A stretch of DNA of 64,000 nt from Alisma plantago-aquatica (lineage: Eukaryota > Streptophyta > Magnoliopsida > Alismatales > Alismataceae), in assembly GCA_963693085.1 (NCBI GenBank), contig OY856410.1, positions 882,309,335-882,373,334 on the forward strand, read 5' to 3'. The translations under genes were made by a program, and so were the position numbers. The notes below the pieces were generated by a model. That model had not been told where the DNA came from and did no database searches. It saw only the letters and a list, made by a program, of their open reading frames with translations. Positions 1 through 11,851 of the stretch are shown here, piece by piece (within the stretch, counting starts at the first letter, position 1; each line of letters starts with the position of its first letter).

Positions 1-481
1 CTATTGTCTTTGTTGAAAGAATTTCTTCCTGAAGGCAACGAGCTTCATATCTCAATATAAGAATTAAAATAATGTTGTGTCCAATGAGAATGGACGCTAA
101 GAAGATGCATGCCCAAATAACTGTGTTATTTCAAAAGGACTATGTCGATTTGAAAGATTCTCCAAAATGTGAGGTGTTAAGATATAAAATGACGACTTCA
201 GGTAAGTCTAAAACTAGCTCTCCTACCAAAGTGATGTGGTATCTACCTATAATACCATGGTTTTAACGATTATTTTCCAATATCATGGATGCACAGAATT
301 TATCTTAGCAGACAGAGGTAAAGAAAAACAAAGACGGGATCATACGACATGCATTTGATTCCCAACAATAGAAAAAAAAACTGATTTATTGTAACCAAAT
401 TTTGGTGAAGAAGTGATCAGTAATCTAAGACTTGGGCTTTGTACCATTGGGATGAATTCATACGACACATTCAACAAATAA
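1..481 (+). pseudogene. TNP2 transposase (Transposase_21-like) fragment
   Basis: TNP2 is the CACTA transposase that cuts at the element ends. Three frames joined by shifts give recognisable family signatures: LLKEFLPEGNELH at 1-57, then CPMRMDAKKMHA, KDYVDLKDSPKCEVLRYK and VMWYLPIIPWF at 72-266, KKNKDGIIRHAFDSQQ to 371, and LRLGLCTIGMNSYDTF from 395 to 481. These follow the order of the N-terminal half of plant TNP2. In-frame stops lie at 264-266, 354-356 and 369-371 or nearby. The middle and C-terminal half of TNP2 is missing: the next block is already DUF4216, so an internal deletion of perhaps 1-2 kb is inferred. The window edge cuts the start. Confidence 0.82.
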
Positions 482-487
482 CATAGC

Positions 488-802
488 CCCAAAGGAGTTA
501 TAGTGGATGCATTGGGTTTCACATTAGTGCATTTTGAAAAGATTGACGAGAAGGGTGAACCATTCATGATGACATTATGGATGAAGCAAGTATTCTACAT
601 CGATCATATTAAAAATGGAAAATAATCTATCATTTTTCATGAGAAAAGGAAGTTCATTGCAGATCCTATAGATGAAGAAGAGTATTATAACAAGTATGAT
701 GATTGTAGTCCATTCTCAGTTGGCTTGCCAACACCAAATGTTGAATCTAACACTAACTTATATCTATGTGGATATCACACAGAATGGATATTAATTGATT
801 AA
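488..802 (+). pseudogene. DUF4216-like domain of CACTA TNP2 polyprotein
   Basis: A single frame with one internal stop (TAA at 623-625) reads PKGVIVDALGFTLVHFEK, then EPFMMTLWMKQVFYIDH, then SIIFHEKRKFIADP. This matches the usual C-terminal CACTA domain in which a phrase like 'EPFILAxQVxQVFYxxD' precedes a 'WxVVxxxKxR' strand. The frame ends at TAA 800-802. It lies only a few bases after the truncated TNP2 block, which places the internal deletion between them. Assignment is from remembered family patterns, not a profile search. Confidence 0.72.
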
Positions 803-953
803 AGATCTAACCAATGCTATAGTCATGTATTTTATTCTTTAAATGCAAAATGTACATTTTACATTCTTTATTAAAGTTATATATATGTTTCATATGTGAC
901 ATGTACATTTTACATTCTTTATCAATTATATTTCATTCTTTAACTATTTCTAG
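803..953 (+). other. CACTA non-coding spacer
   Basis: AT-rich spacer between the TNP2/DUF4216 remnant and the next CACTA gene. It carries a short repeated phrase (ATGTACATTTTACATTCTTT at about 849 and 900), and related phrases recur in the intron that follows (about 1048 and 1087). No coding signal is seen. Confidence 0.5.
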
Positions 954-2511
954 ATGGCGTCTAACAATGAGGATGAGCACCATGATGATGTGCACCATGA
1001 GGATGAACACCATCATGGTGTAAGTTGTATTTTTTTTATTTCATAGATGTGCATTTTACATTCTCTACCACAATTATTATATAGATGTGCATTTTACATT
1101 CTCTATCACTTATATGTGTTTCTTGACAATTTTAGGATGAGCACCCTGATGATGTGCACCCTGAGGATCTTATCAGCTTTATAGAGAAACAAATTGATCG
1201 TGCAAGTAGAAGAGGCATCTCCTTGATGAGCAAGTTAGTAGCACACATGGGTAAATGACTGAAGATGTATGTTGACTTTGATGATGTAGGAAATCATATT
1301 GGGAATAATCACAATACTTTCATGCAATATCTAGGGGCTATTACTCGTAGCAAAGTGGAGATACAATAGAATCTTAGTATAAAGTTGATCTTTCCATGAG
1401 AAACTACATATGGAAGGACTTATGTGTGATATTTATTTTTAAAAGATATTCACAATTATGTTTTTATAAATATGCCATTAAGTATATGAAATCTTGTAGA
1501 GCATCTTTGTCTTGATAAAAAGAGCATCATAAAGCAGTGATGTAATGTTGTGGGAGGCTTTAAAGTAATTATAGGACAAGTTTGACAAGACAATACATAA
1601 TGAGCAATAAGAAGAAGAAGTCTTCCACTAAGCAATGGGCCTATCTTGACTCGAAGGTGTTGGAAGTGTTTGTTACTTCAAGATAAACAAGTGAAATAGG
1701 GTATAAAACCTTTTTTATTTGTACATATTATTCATAATGACTAATAAGATGGACTCAATATATTACACAATGTATTGCATATTTTAAATACATTCTTGTG
1801 ATTTAAATGTATTACATATTTAACATACGATTTGTATTAACCATAATTTACACGTCATTTAAAAAGAAAGGTGTGCAAAGAATATGCATAACCATAACTT
1901 GGGTCCAGGTGGCTACATAATGCAAAGGCAAAAGAGACTGGAAGCATCTTCTTCTAAGAAACCTACTCCTGGATCTACTGAGTCTTCTACAATTCATGTA
2001 CCTTTACTTTTCTATAAAGAGTGGACAACTGCGAGGATAAATCGATCTGGAGAAATACCCAACCCTGCAACTGTTGAGGTGGCTGTAAAAATGGTAAAAT
2101 TCAACTCTCAGAGTGCATGTTTATTTTTTTACCTTGATTGATATGAATGGCCAATTACTATTTATGATGATTAGCAGGAGCTCTATGAGCAAAGAAACGA
2201 AGGCAAGTTCATCCTTGAGGACCAAAGGGATGAATTGATGGTTACTCTGGGTACTCTAGAGTATCCTAGCCATTTTAGAGGGCCAGTGTCAGCACACAAT
2301 CTACTTTTGGGTCATCAAAGAAGTACAAATCTGTTAAGAAAGGACTCTAGTCACAAGAGTAGGTGCAAGACATGATTGCAAAGGGAATAAAGGATGCAAT
2401 GAGACAATATCATACTTATCATTCTCTACCTCCTAAGATAGTACTTGTATTGTCCCACTCTTCATACAAGGTGGACCCCCTTATGACAGAGATGGTTGGA
2501 AGTAATCTCAT
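954..2511 (+). pseudogene. TNP1/Transposase_24-like CACTA gene, 5' part with introns
   Basis: Second gene of the CACTA element; this protein class binds subterminal repeats or assists TNP2. A probable start at 954 opens an Asp/Glu/His-rich exon (MASNNEDEHHDD...) ending at a consensus donor GTAAGT at 1020; the acceptor is at 1134-1135 and the next exon starts at 1136 in frame. Later blocks fit the family: LKMYVDFDDVGNHIGNN with FMQYLGAITRS (about 1258-1370), NHNLGPGGYIMQRQ (1884 on), EIPNPATVEVAVKM before a donor near 2093, and after an acceptor at 2176-2177 ELYEQRNEGKF and DELMVTLGTLEYPSHFRGP. Stops after LVAHMGK and after SKVEIQ break it. An LTR insertion ends the block at 2511; the gene resumes beyond the copia element at 27058. 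Confidence 0.72.
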
Positions 2512-5500
2512 TGTGACGCCCTACACCACACAAAGTGAGATTACTCAAAACTAAATGCGGAAGCAACATTAAGTCAAACAGATTACCAAAAAACACAAGA
2601 AATTAAAATTGATTTCATGAAAGCACCATGGGTTGAAAACCTTCACATATAAGTCGACATAGGATACATGGATCATATAACACATATCATAAGATTATTA
2701 CATCATTGTTTTTACACATTCTTGTCATCAACCTATCACACAAAGAACCTATTCCATATATATATACATGTACATCAGCATGCACAAATGGCAAAATCCT
2801 TGTGACGATAACATAACCATAAACACATCGAAAACACCCCCAAGACCTGAGTGTATAGGGACGACTCTAGGACTCTACACCAAAATACTAGCACCCTTCC
2901 AACTTGGTCAACTACTACTCTTGTTGCTGCTCGATTTGCCTCAACTGCACGATCTCTACCTCCTAGTGCACGTCCACCTAAAAGATGCGGGGAACCCACG
3001 GGGTGAGACCAAACATCCTAGCGAGAGATATAACTCTTTGCCAACATCTATTAAAGCATAGATACATAAAAAGTAGATAAAGCATACTTAGCATGTTAAG
3101 CAGATTCAGTTAAATGATATGCATCTAAAAGATAAAGCAAGATAACTGATTCTAGAAGTTATCACTATGTAGTAGAACAATTAATAATTTAAGAAGGAAT
3201 ATGAAGAACATATATATCCTTTGTCATCTAAGCTATACAAAAACAAGGCAAGGCTTCAACCAATGTTATCCTCATTTGTCCCTATGCAAATACACTACAT
3301 AGTTGTATTACATATTTTATTATGCCCTAACAAGGTGAGGTATACCACTCATACTCCAACTGACCACTGCTAAGTCGAAATCAGTGTCATACAAAGTCTC
3401 TGGAAGAGCCAGAATCCACAACCTCTCCACACCTTCCGGTCAGCATGAGAGAAACACCGTAGTGACATAACATATGAGTCATCTGCAAAACATCCTAGCC
3501 TGTCTTGGTATATAGGCACAACACTAGTGAAACTGAGCTATGAACCGAAGTCGCACTCCTACCAGGGTATGGCCTACAACCAATCTTGTGAAAGTATATA
3601 CTAAGTCACATCACTGAACTACGACCATAGCCGCACTCCTGCCAGGATATGGCCCACATCCAATCCTATGAATGCATATACTCAACAGTATATGACTCCG
3701 AGCTTCAACTAGGGAGAACTCATTTCACCATCCAACACTAAGACTAACATTGGAATGGATCTATGGCACATGACACTTACATGGTTATGGTTCCACCTGA
3801 TTAATTATGCCAATTTAGTATCTTTTAGCATCAATCAAGTTACAAAGTATAAAACCATATCAAACTCTACACGAATAAGGGTATAGTGCAACTTCAGAAG
3901 AGATAAAATGTATAAGGTGTGAACTTGTCACTTCATCCCATAGCAGTGTAGCACTGCCATTCATAAGGCCATCATCACTATCACACAACCACCCAAGGCT
4001 ATCACCAATGTCACATCAGTGTGGGATATCAATCCCTCAACCATGTAACTGGAGTATAATCACCTCACACTAGGCATAAGCCTCTACCTGGTCACATGAA
4101 CCTAGCCACGTCATTCTGTGAATCACAAAGTCTCAATATGCCTCATAAAGGTTTATTCAACATGTGTCACATCATACTCATCATAGCATGCACTAGCTAT
4201 GTAATCCCATTACATTCACTTGCAAGGTTGGGGATTTATAAACAAGATAGAGAAAGCATCATAACATAGTAACCAATCTCAGAGAGAAGTGAATGCATCA
4301 TACATTCTCATATTAGGTTTAGAGTTCCACATTCTGACCAATTAGGGTTTTGCATCATATAATCATCACCGAGCCCCAGGTATATTGTTTCCCACTTTCT
4401 TGGATCATATAAAGGTTAAGCATCAAGTTTAGAGTCAAGCATTATGTTATTCAAATAGTACCATACATGTATCATCATCTATTCATAGGTATATGTGCCA
4501 ATCATATATTCATGTATAGGTATTAACCCACATCACTCATATGTGCATGACCCACTATCATCTAGGTCACGAACACTATACCACAAAGGTGTAGCGACCT
4601 GACCTAGCCATGTGTTACGACTGTAACACATCACCATGGCCCATCCAAAATACTCTAAGCATATCAAAACTACAACACCCCCTTAGGGTTAGGGTTGGGT
4701 CAAAACACAAAGGCTAAGACACCACTTTCAACATGTAGCGACCACCCAAGGAACTATGGTCACGACCCATCACCATCATACTTGTTTCAACCAGCACCAA
4801 ATAGCTAAAGGGTTAACCACCTACTTGGTGTTATGACCTCTACAAAAGCCAAGCCAACATGGTCCATAAGAACATGGTTTTGACCGTTACAAGGAAAGGG
4901 TAGCGACCCACCACACAAGAGGTTAACATGTTATGACCTAACTGACCCAAGGCATGATTTTGATCACAACCAAGCATGGGTAGAGACCCCACGTGGTCCA
5001 ACACCTTACCAACACTTCACCAAGATCAAAACAGGAAAGAACATGACCTAAAATAGAAGATAAGTTTAGGGAACTCCTTCATCATCAAGGTGGAATACTC
5101 CACTCAAAATGATCACCAAAACCCCTAAAACTTGCACTATGGAAACTCCATGAAAACATCACATGCAAGGGTGATAAAATACAATCTACACACCCAAAAC
5201 AGAACCTCAAATAGAAAGATAGATCAAGGTACACGATCCTAAAGAAAGATGATCAAGATCATGGTCAAGATATATAGGAAAAGCCACCATAAATCATAGT
5301 CACCAAGAAAACGGGTATACAACTAGGATTTTGGATTTCTACCAAACCAAGCAAGGTTTCATTCCCAAACCAGTTCTAGAGATCATCATCATCTACTAGC
5401 ATGTTAGGAGGAACATTTTACAGAGAGAAAACAATTGCATACATGAATAAAAGAGTGCAATAATAGAGTAGGTTAAGAGTTATATAACCCTCCTTAAGAA

Positions 5501-6002
5501 GCTCAACACCAAGGGTCCAAGCACCAAGATCAAGGGCTCCAAGTGTATGATGCAAGGGTTGAATAAGCTCCTCCAAAGGCTCCTCTCACAGACACAAAAA
5601 CACCTCAAAGAAAAGGAGATACCAAGGTCAAGATAACCCAAGAAAAAGGAGGAAAGAAAACCCTAGCCAAACTAAAGGGAGAAGGAGGACAAAGAGGGAA
5701 AGAGCTTTCTCCTACTATGGCCTATGACACTTTTGATGAGGGTTTCTTCCTCAAGAACGACCATCACATCCAAGCATGGAGAAAATGAAAGAAGATGGAG
5801 TAGTTATTCTAAGGAAAACGTTGCAAAAGAAGAGGATATACTTATCAAGGTTGAACATGGATAAAGATCACCACAAGCAAGAGAACTAACCACCAAGAGC
5901 TCCAAGGTCATCTCCTCTGGCTTCCAAGGCTCCAAGGCGACAAAAAAAGAAGGAGGAACAAGAATGACCGAACTGGGTTCACTTGTGTGGAGGGAAAAGA
6001 GG

Positions 6003-6009
6003 CTATATA
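6003..6009 (-). promoter_or_regulatory. Candidate TATA box of the solo LTR
   Basis: Minus-strand TATATAG in a GC-richer context, about 760 bp from the U3 end of the LTR. The other gypsy LTRs here have a TATA box about 570 and 890 bp from the same end, which supports the call. Confidence 0.4.
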
Positions 6010-6169
6010 CTTGAGGGATGAGAGAGAAGGTAAAAAATGAGGTGTCAACACCCTAAGGCACCTAAGGAACAATTGTCCACCAAAGAAACCCACATGCAAC
6101 CACTTAAACCATGCATGCATGATATGGTGCTAAAACCTATGTTGGGTGTTGACCTACTTAGGCCCCCAA

Positions 6170-6430
6170 CAAGTGGTTTAGGTCACAACACCTCCTAGAG
6201 GTCGAAATAAGAGCAAACATCATGACTAGGTCGAAACAAGATCATCACCATCAAAGAGGTCGAAACACAAAAAGACAAGCATATAGGTCATAACACATGA
6301 CCCCAAACCTTCATGGTCATAACAACATAAAACACAGACAATTTTTTTGGGTCAAAACACATCCAAAACAGCCCCTAGGTCGCTACCTAGGTCACTACCA
6401 TCATCAAGGTACATCAAGGTCAAAATAAGG
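6170..6430. repeat. Dispersed GGTCG/CA-AAC motif array in solo LTR
   Basis: A short phrase of the type AGGTCGAAAC or GGTCATAAC recurs about ten times, spaced 20-40 bp (AGGTCACAAC, AGGTCGAAAT, AGGTCGAAAC, AGGTCATAAC, GGGTCAAAAC, AGGTCGCTAC). Related copies (TAGCGACC, GGTCACGACC) lie at about 4560-4990. It is degenerate and not a strict tandem array. Confidence 0.5.
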
Positions 6431-6767
6431 CAACCCTAGAAAACCTTAGTCACCACTAAGGGTGCCACCATTCATCCAAGGCCCAAACAAGGTGCCCACT
6501 TCTTCCTCTCTCCTCTAGATGATGTCAAGGGATGGAAGACACTCTCTAGAAGTGAAAAATATCACATCAACCCCCTACTTTGGGTAAATTGTAATTTTCA
6601 CCAAAACTAGCACACAAAGCACAAACAACATCCAAACAAGCTCAAACTTGAATCTTAAGCTCTCCACAAGTCCTAAGATCATCTTAAAAGATTAGAGAAA
6701 GTTTATTAGAACATCATTAAGCTAAAGCAAATAGGGTTAACCCAAAACCTAGGTCAGGGGTAGCACA

Positions 6768-6839
6768 TCCGGTGTAAGTTTGTTTATGATATAATAGTCT
6801 TTCAGGTGAATTTATAATATGTTTGTGTTTAAGTGTACA
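6768..6839 (+). other. Short CACTA remnant between two insertions
   Basis: These 72 bp separate the solo-LTR block from the copia element. The last five (GTACA, 6835-6839) are the left copy of the copia target duplication; the partner is GTATA at 27058-27062. No coding signal is seen, and it may be CACTA intron. Confidence 0.5.
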
Positions 6840-7359
6840 TGTAGGAAAATATGGCGATAAATAAGGCAGCGGAAATAGAATTTTAACTACCATATTTCCT
6901 TAAACCAATGGAACATGTCAATAACTATGTAATGGGAAGGGTGGTTTAGAGGATATACCTAGTTTTGTAGCAAGTACAGTGACAATCTCCTTGTCTGGTG
7001 TGCGCCCTTTTTTCAAGTCGTACTCAAATAGTATCTACATTAGCCTCCTGGTTCATCACCATGATTGTAGGTTGACATTGTCCTCCTAGAGGGAAACGCT
7101 CTACACCTCTAGAGTAGTCCACACGGACCACCGTGAACTCTTGTTTTTCTAGTAAAATGGACAAGAAGGAGTTATCCCTTCATGTTGGCATACTAGTCAC
7201 CAACTTGCTCTCCTATAATTGTTCTCCCTTTCTATCCCTCCCTTTATTGGGTAGGACTTGCTCGGGTTCTCTCGATTACCACAACCAGAGAAGACAAACA
7301 ATTGTCAGAAGCAATTGAGTTGTTTCTAACAAGCCTCCATTACCCCTCTATATATAGGA

Positions 7360-7395
7360 GGGTCAAGGTCAGGGTCAGGGTCAGGGTCATGGTTC
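7360..7395. repeat. Short hexamer tandem repeat in copia LTR
   Basis: About six units of GGTCAG/GGTCAA/GGTCAT in a row. The right LTR has a single short version at the matching place (near 25566-25580), so the expansion happened in this copy after insertion. Confidence 0.8.
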
Positions 7396-7439
7396 CCAAT
7401 TTGTGTGGGAGTGGAAGGGACCAAAATTTCATGAATTTT

Positions 7440-7800
7440 CACAACTTGCGAGCAGTGAAATGGTTGGTTCATAGGTGAACCAATCGGTTGGCATGTGAGC
7501 CGATCAGTTCAACCCTTGAACCAGTCGTTTCATCATATTTCCCAATCACAATTGTATTGATAATCAATATCTGGTTTAATGCACAGCATGATGTCAACAT
7601 ATATCCTTGAATTAGTCGAATTGATCCACCAACCGCTTGGTTCACAACCTTAGATAGTCAGTTCATGGACCAAAGCCGATCAATTCACTTCCTAAATTGG
7701 TCAGTTCACTGTTCAAAATTGCCAAAGTTGGTTCAATTGCCCTGACACACTGAAACAATCAGTTCAACACTTGAATCGGTTGGTTGAATTGTCTATTTAG
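7440..7800. repeat. Array of CCGATCRGTTCA-type motifs in copia LTR
   Basis: A partly palindromic 10-12 bp motif recurs roughly ten times: AACCAATCGGTTGG, GCCGATCAGTTCAA, GAACCAGTCG, GCCGATCAATTCAC, AATCGGTTGGTTG and others. The same array sits in the other LTR, next to the TATA box. Confidence 0.6.
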
Positions 7801-8879
7801 TCAATATTTAACCAATGTTTTTTGAAATTGAATACCTAACTCTTTAGTAATAAAATTTAAACCATATTCATGAAAGGACTCCTATTAAAAATGTATGCTA
7901 TGTGTGTGTCCATGTAGATTCCAAGTTACGTTGGCAGTGAATGTCCATAACTCACTTATGACATCACAAGCAAAGTGAGACACCTAGTAACACATCATTA
8001 CTACCTAAGTAATCAGAAAGTTAGATAATAACTTCAACCTACAATCTGTCATTGGTGTTACAATGATTGTATAATTCCTTTGTATCTAATATCCAGACTG
8101 AATTCAAGGCATGGAATCATTATCCTTTTAATATTCAATCCACATTCCTTGAACTAGAGCAGACTCTTTGATATATATGTGACTCAATATCATATATTGA
8201 TCCACATGTTCATGCACATGTGTTTCTCAATCTTGATTATCAAGTGGTCAAGATATCAAACTTCTATAGGAGGGAAAAATACCATCAACATCACTCACAG
8301 TCATTCCCATGTGTCACAATGCATCCGATCATCACCTTTATAGCAACCCTTATTCAAGGTCATGGTGGATGATGTCAAAGTACACCGAACGACATGTGAT
8401 GAGTGTAGAATTTCAGGTCTAAGAACCAAAATCACCACATCACTATGAGAGATGATTATGACCACCAATTATGGTTTCCATGTATCACTCTCAAGGTGGG
8501 TCTGTCTGATGCACTGTTCTTCAACAAGTATCTATATTCTTGGTTTGATATCACATATCATGGCTGATGAGATTATGTCATAAAAAACCCCACACTCTAG
8601 TGATATGTGTTATTGTTGTCCATCAACCTTTCACTCTAACACCTGACTAGGAACATAACAAGAATGTGCATACTCTTAACATCTGTGTGATCTCATTGTT
8701 TGGGTCATCAAGCCTAAGACATACACAATTGAGTAATGTCATTCTTTAGGCATTCATTATGTTTACTCATTATCTCATAACTGAGTGGAACATAATAAAT
8801 CAAAAGATTGCCATTATTATTATCAAATCCTTTACATAATATACCATCACAAGTGTCTCTATGGGCATACGTGCCAACA

Positions 8880-11851
8880 AACTACCACACTTAGAGCCAA
8901 TCACCCACAAATCTTATTCTTAGTGATCTAAACATGCCCATCATTTTTCTTCTCTGCAAGTGCTAATTCATTTTGCATTTAGTCAGTATATTGCATTTTC
9001 ACATCTCTTTGATGTACGATATTTCATATAAGATGGAATTTCCATAGCATGCTATCTGATATTCCTTGCATAACCAATATCTCCAGGGTTGTCATAGTAT
9101 TTCTACTATGTCATCAGTGGTTAGGAAATCTCATAAGTTCATCAATATGAACTTATAGATCCATACAATACTCACTCCTATATTCATAACACTAGGACAT
9201 ACAAATTCTATTGTACAATTAAAATAATGTTCTATAGTTCGGAACCCTTTCCAACTTATAACTCTTCTTTTAAGATCAAACACAATTTTATATTGCAATC
9301 ACTCTATGTCATCTCAGAAGCTTGCATCAGTGTAACCCTTTACACCCAACTCTTCCTTGTTACCATAGTGAAACAACTGATCCTTAGTGCTTCTCAAGTA
9401 CTAACATATGCTCTCTATGGAATTCCAATGAACCTCATTGGAATATGACTAAAATCATCTTGCCATGCATGTCAAATACATACACGAAAATGGGATGAGT
9501 ATATTGTATATGGTATATCCAAATGCGAATCCATATGGCATCTCTTCACAAGAATTGGAACATTGAATAGTTGAGAAACTGATCCCATCTACATGGACAC
9601 ATTTTCTTTCACTAAATCCTTCATGTTGTACCCTTTCAACTTCTTTCTAATATATGTGTTCATACTTAGGTCAAGAAACTTTCGAGGACTATCTCTATAG
9701 ATTTCAATTCCTATCACATAGAATGTTTCACCTAATCCTTCATAATGAAGGTGATTTCCATGCCATGTTTCAATACTTAGTATTGAGATGTTATTCCTCA
9801 TCAATATGTGGAATATTCACATGCTTCAATGAAATCTTATGTAATTAGAACTTTCATCTTTTATCTCGACTCAAGTCAACTTCTTTAACTTTCTTGTCAA
9901 ATAAGAAGATTCTAGCTCTAAGATGCTTGTTTCAACCTCTAGATTGAACATTATAGCTTATAGACTTTATTTGCATTAATGGAGTTATAAAACCTTTAGA
10001 TTGTGTCACATAAACATCCTCTCTTTTATTCCTACTAAGGAATGTGGTTTTAATCTCCATATGCCAAATCACATAGTCTTATTAAGATGCAGTAGTAAGC
10101 ATGTCAATTGGTGAAGGGATTTCATCATGTTCAACACTTTGAACTTGTTTAAAAACCTTTACAACCAATTTGTCCTTTTATGTCATCCATGTTGGTCTTC
10201 CTTATGAAAACACAAATGAACCTTACTGATTTTACCCCATTTAGGTGATACCACCAAGGTCATACCTTGTTGGTGTTCATGGATTCCATTCTGGATACAA
10301 TGTCCTCAAGCCATTTTTAGACTCTGGTCCCTCAATTGTTCTTAGTTGATTGTTGGCTCATCATATTATGACCAAATCACAACTTATCTGAGTTATAGTA
10401 TTCACAATCTTTTAACCTAGAGGTGTTCTACTAGAACTACAATTTTGTGTTACAGATGGAACTTGAGATTCCACAACAATTTGTAATTCTCCTTATTTTC
10501 ATTGTACCTCCTTTGGTTTAGTGTTATATTGTTGATCTTGAACTTTTTGAGTTCTACTTTACTCCCATTGATTCCTATGGAATTTCACTATCCTAACAAC
10601 AAACACTTTTGTTATCAGATTGAGATAAGTGGTGTTCAACAAACTAACATTTATGTGATTAAATATTTTCAAGAAACTATTTTCTTGTACAATTTCAATC
10701 CTTAAGACATATCGGGACATTCCCATACCATATCTCATATGCTGTCTATTTAAACAATTTTAGACGGTACATTGTTTTAGTGTTAAGCATGTGGCCAAAA
10801 GAAAATTAGAAGATTAGATTAAATGTTAGTCACATCTTGACTCATCAGGTTGTGATTCCTTCTTTCTGATACATCATCATGTTTCAGATAGAGTTGAAAT
10901 GTGATACTCTAGCATAGTCTTTCAGAAGGTCCTCAAACTATTCTTGTGATGTATTTCAACTTTGAACATACCAGAGTATCTTAATACCTTTAAGGAATTT
11001 GTATACTTCATACATGTAATCTACTTGAACACTTCAAGAGATTTGTATTTTACTAAACACATATCACCATATCATCAGTAAATATAATGAAGTACATATA
11101 AATGTTTGTAGCAATTATTTTGAAGGTTTTTATACATCATTACATACATGTCCTTGTAGAATAATTATTCTACCACTACACCAAGTGAGAGGTGGTTTTA
11201 TCATGTTGCTCATATATAAGACTTGCATATCTCTTTTTTGTTCAATAACCAAAAAAGTTTAGATAAACATCAATATGGATTCTAGAAATGCATCTCTCAT
11301 ATATGTGCTCTAGATGACTATGCTATAGATATTGATTGTTTGAGTTATAATTATAATTCTTTAGGTATTTACGTTGCAAAAATTCATCTTTAGACCCTTC
11401 ATATAAAGATCACAAGACATTCCATACAAGATCACATCTGTGAAACAGAACCATTAACAACTCTTTATTTATAATCATCCTTGTCCATACAAGATGCATA
11501 AAGTAAAGTGTTTCTACTATTGGCAGAATAAAATAGCAGTTCATTTAACTATATTACATGTCCAACATGCCAGTATAAAATTCTAAGATGTAAACTGAAG
11601 TTGCAGCAAATCTTGCTCCACACAGTCCATCCTTGTCCTTTCATAAAGGCTTACTTCTTATCAGATCCTACACATCAACATATGTCCGATTTACATCTGA
11701 TATCACATACCCAATATGAATAAGTAATCAAATTTATCTTATTATACTATATACCTAAAGCATAGGTCTCTATACCCGCCTTCTTCTTCTTTAGTTCCTC
11801 CAAGTAGAGAGGGAAATTCATTTTCCAGTGTCTGGCTGGTGAGAATGGTGA
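8880..11851 (-). pseudogene. Copia pol remnants: gag end, protease, integrase, RT, RNase H
   Basis: Read on the minus strand from 11851 down. The residue after the gag zinc knuckle gives HWKMNFPLYLEELKKKK (about 11840-11780). A protease-like stretch follows (GCxSxIC and GQGWTVWSK, about 11700-11600). An integrase remnant contains ERRNH, IFFWPHA and NVPSKIV (about 10870-10720). The RT end, 9804-9589, is the clearest piece: LHYEGLGETFYVIGIEIYRD, then LDLSMNTYIRKKLKGYNMKD, matching 'MKDLGEASFVLGIEI..R' of copia RT. A later GYTDAS trace (about 9330) marks RNase H. Many stops and frameshifts are present, and the region is shorter than a full pol, so deletions are inferred. The minus reading is correct; + strand frames here are shadows. 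Confidence 0.75.

Larger units (their letters stand above)
2512..6767 (-). mobile_element. Solo-LTR-like block of a Ty3/gypsy family
   Basis: The block begins TGTGACGCCC and ends in a diverged form of the 3' module found in the other gypsy LTRs here (AACCCAAAACCTAGGTCAGG, then CACA). It has no internal region or PBS, so it reads as a solo LTR of about 4.26 kb. Several internal modules match, in the same order, the LTRs of the elements at 31013 and 32586: a 'gacctgagtgtatagggacgac' phrase, 'ggggtgagacc', 'gcgagagatataactct', and the 'gaggtatacc..tcatactccaac' block near 3335. A TATA motif on the minus strand gives the orientation. The flanks CTCAT and TCCGG do not match, so no target duplication survives, or the block formed by recombination between two copies. 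Confidence 0.7.
6840..8879 (-). repeat. Copia 3' LTR (left copy)
   Basis: It starts TGTAGGAAAATATGG and ends GTGCCAACA (minus-strand start TGTTGGCAC, a common copia LTR start). It is homologous throughout to 25046-27057. A minus-strand TATATATAG lies at 7348-7356. The sequence just right of the LTR, AAGTGTGGTAG on the minus strand, resembles the usual copia polypurine tract AAGTGGGAG. Confidence 0.85.

Noticed and set aside
9227..9448. + strand frame of 73 codons, and 9654-9848
   Set aside because: Shadows of the copia RT/RNase H remnant, which reads on the minus strand.
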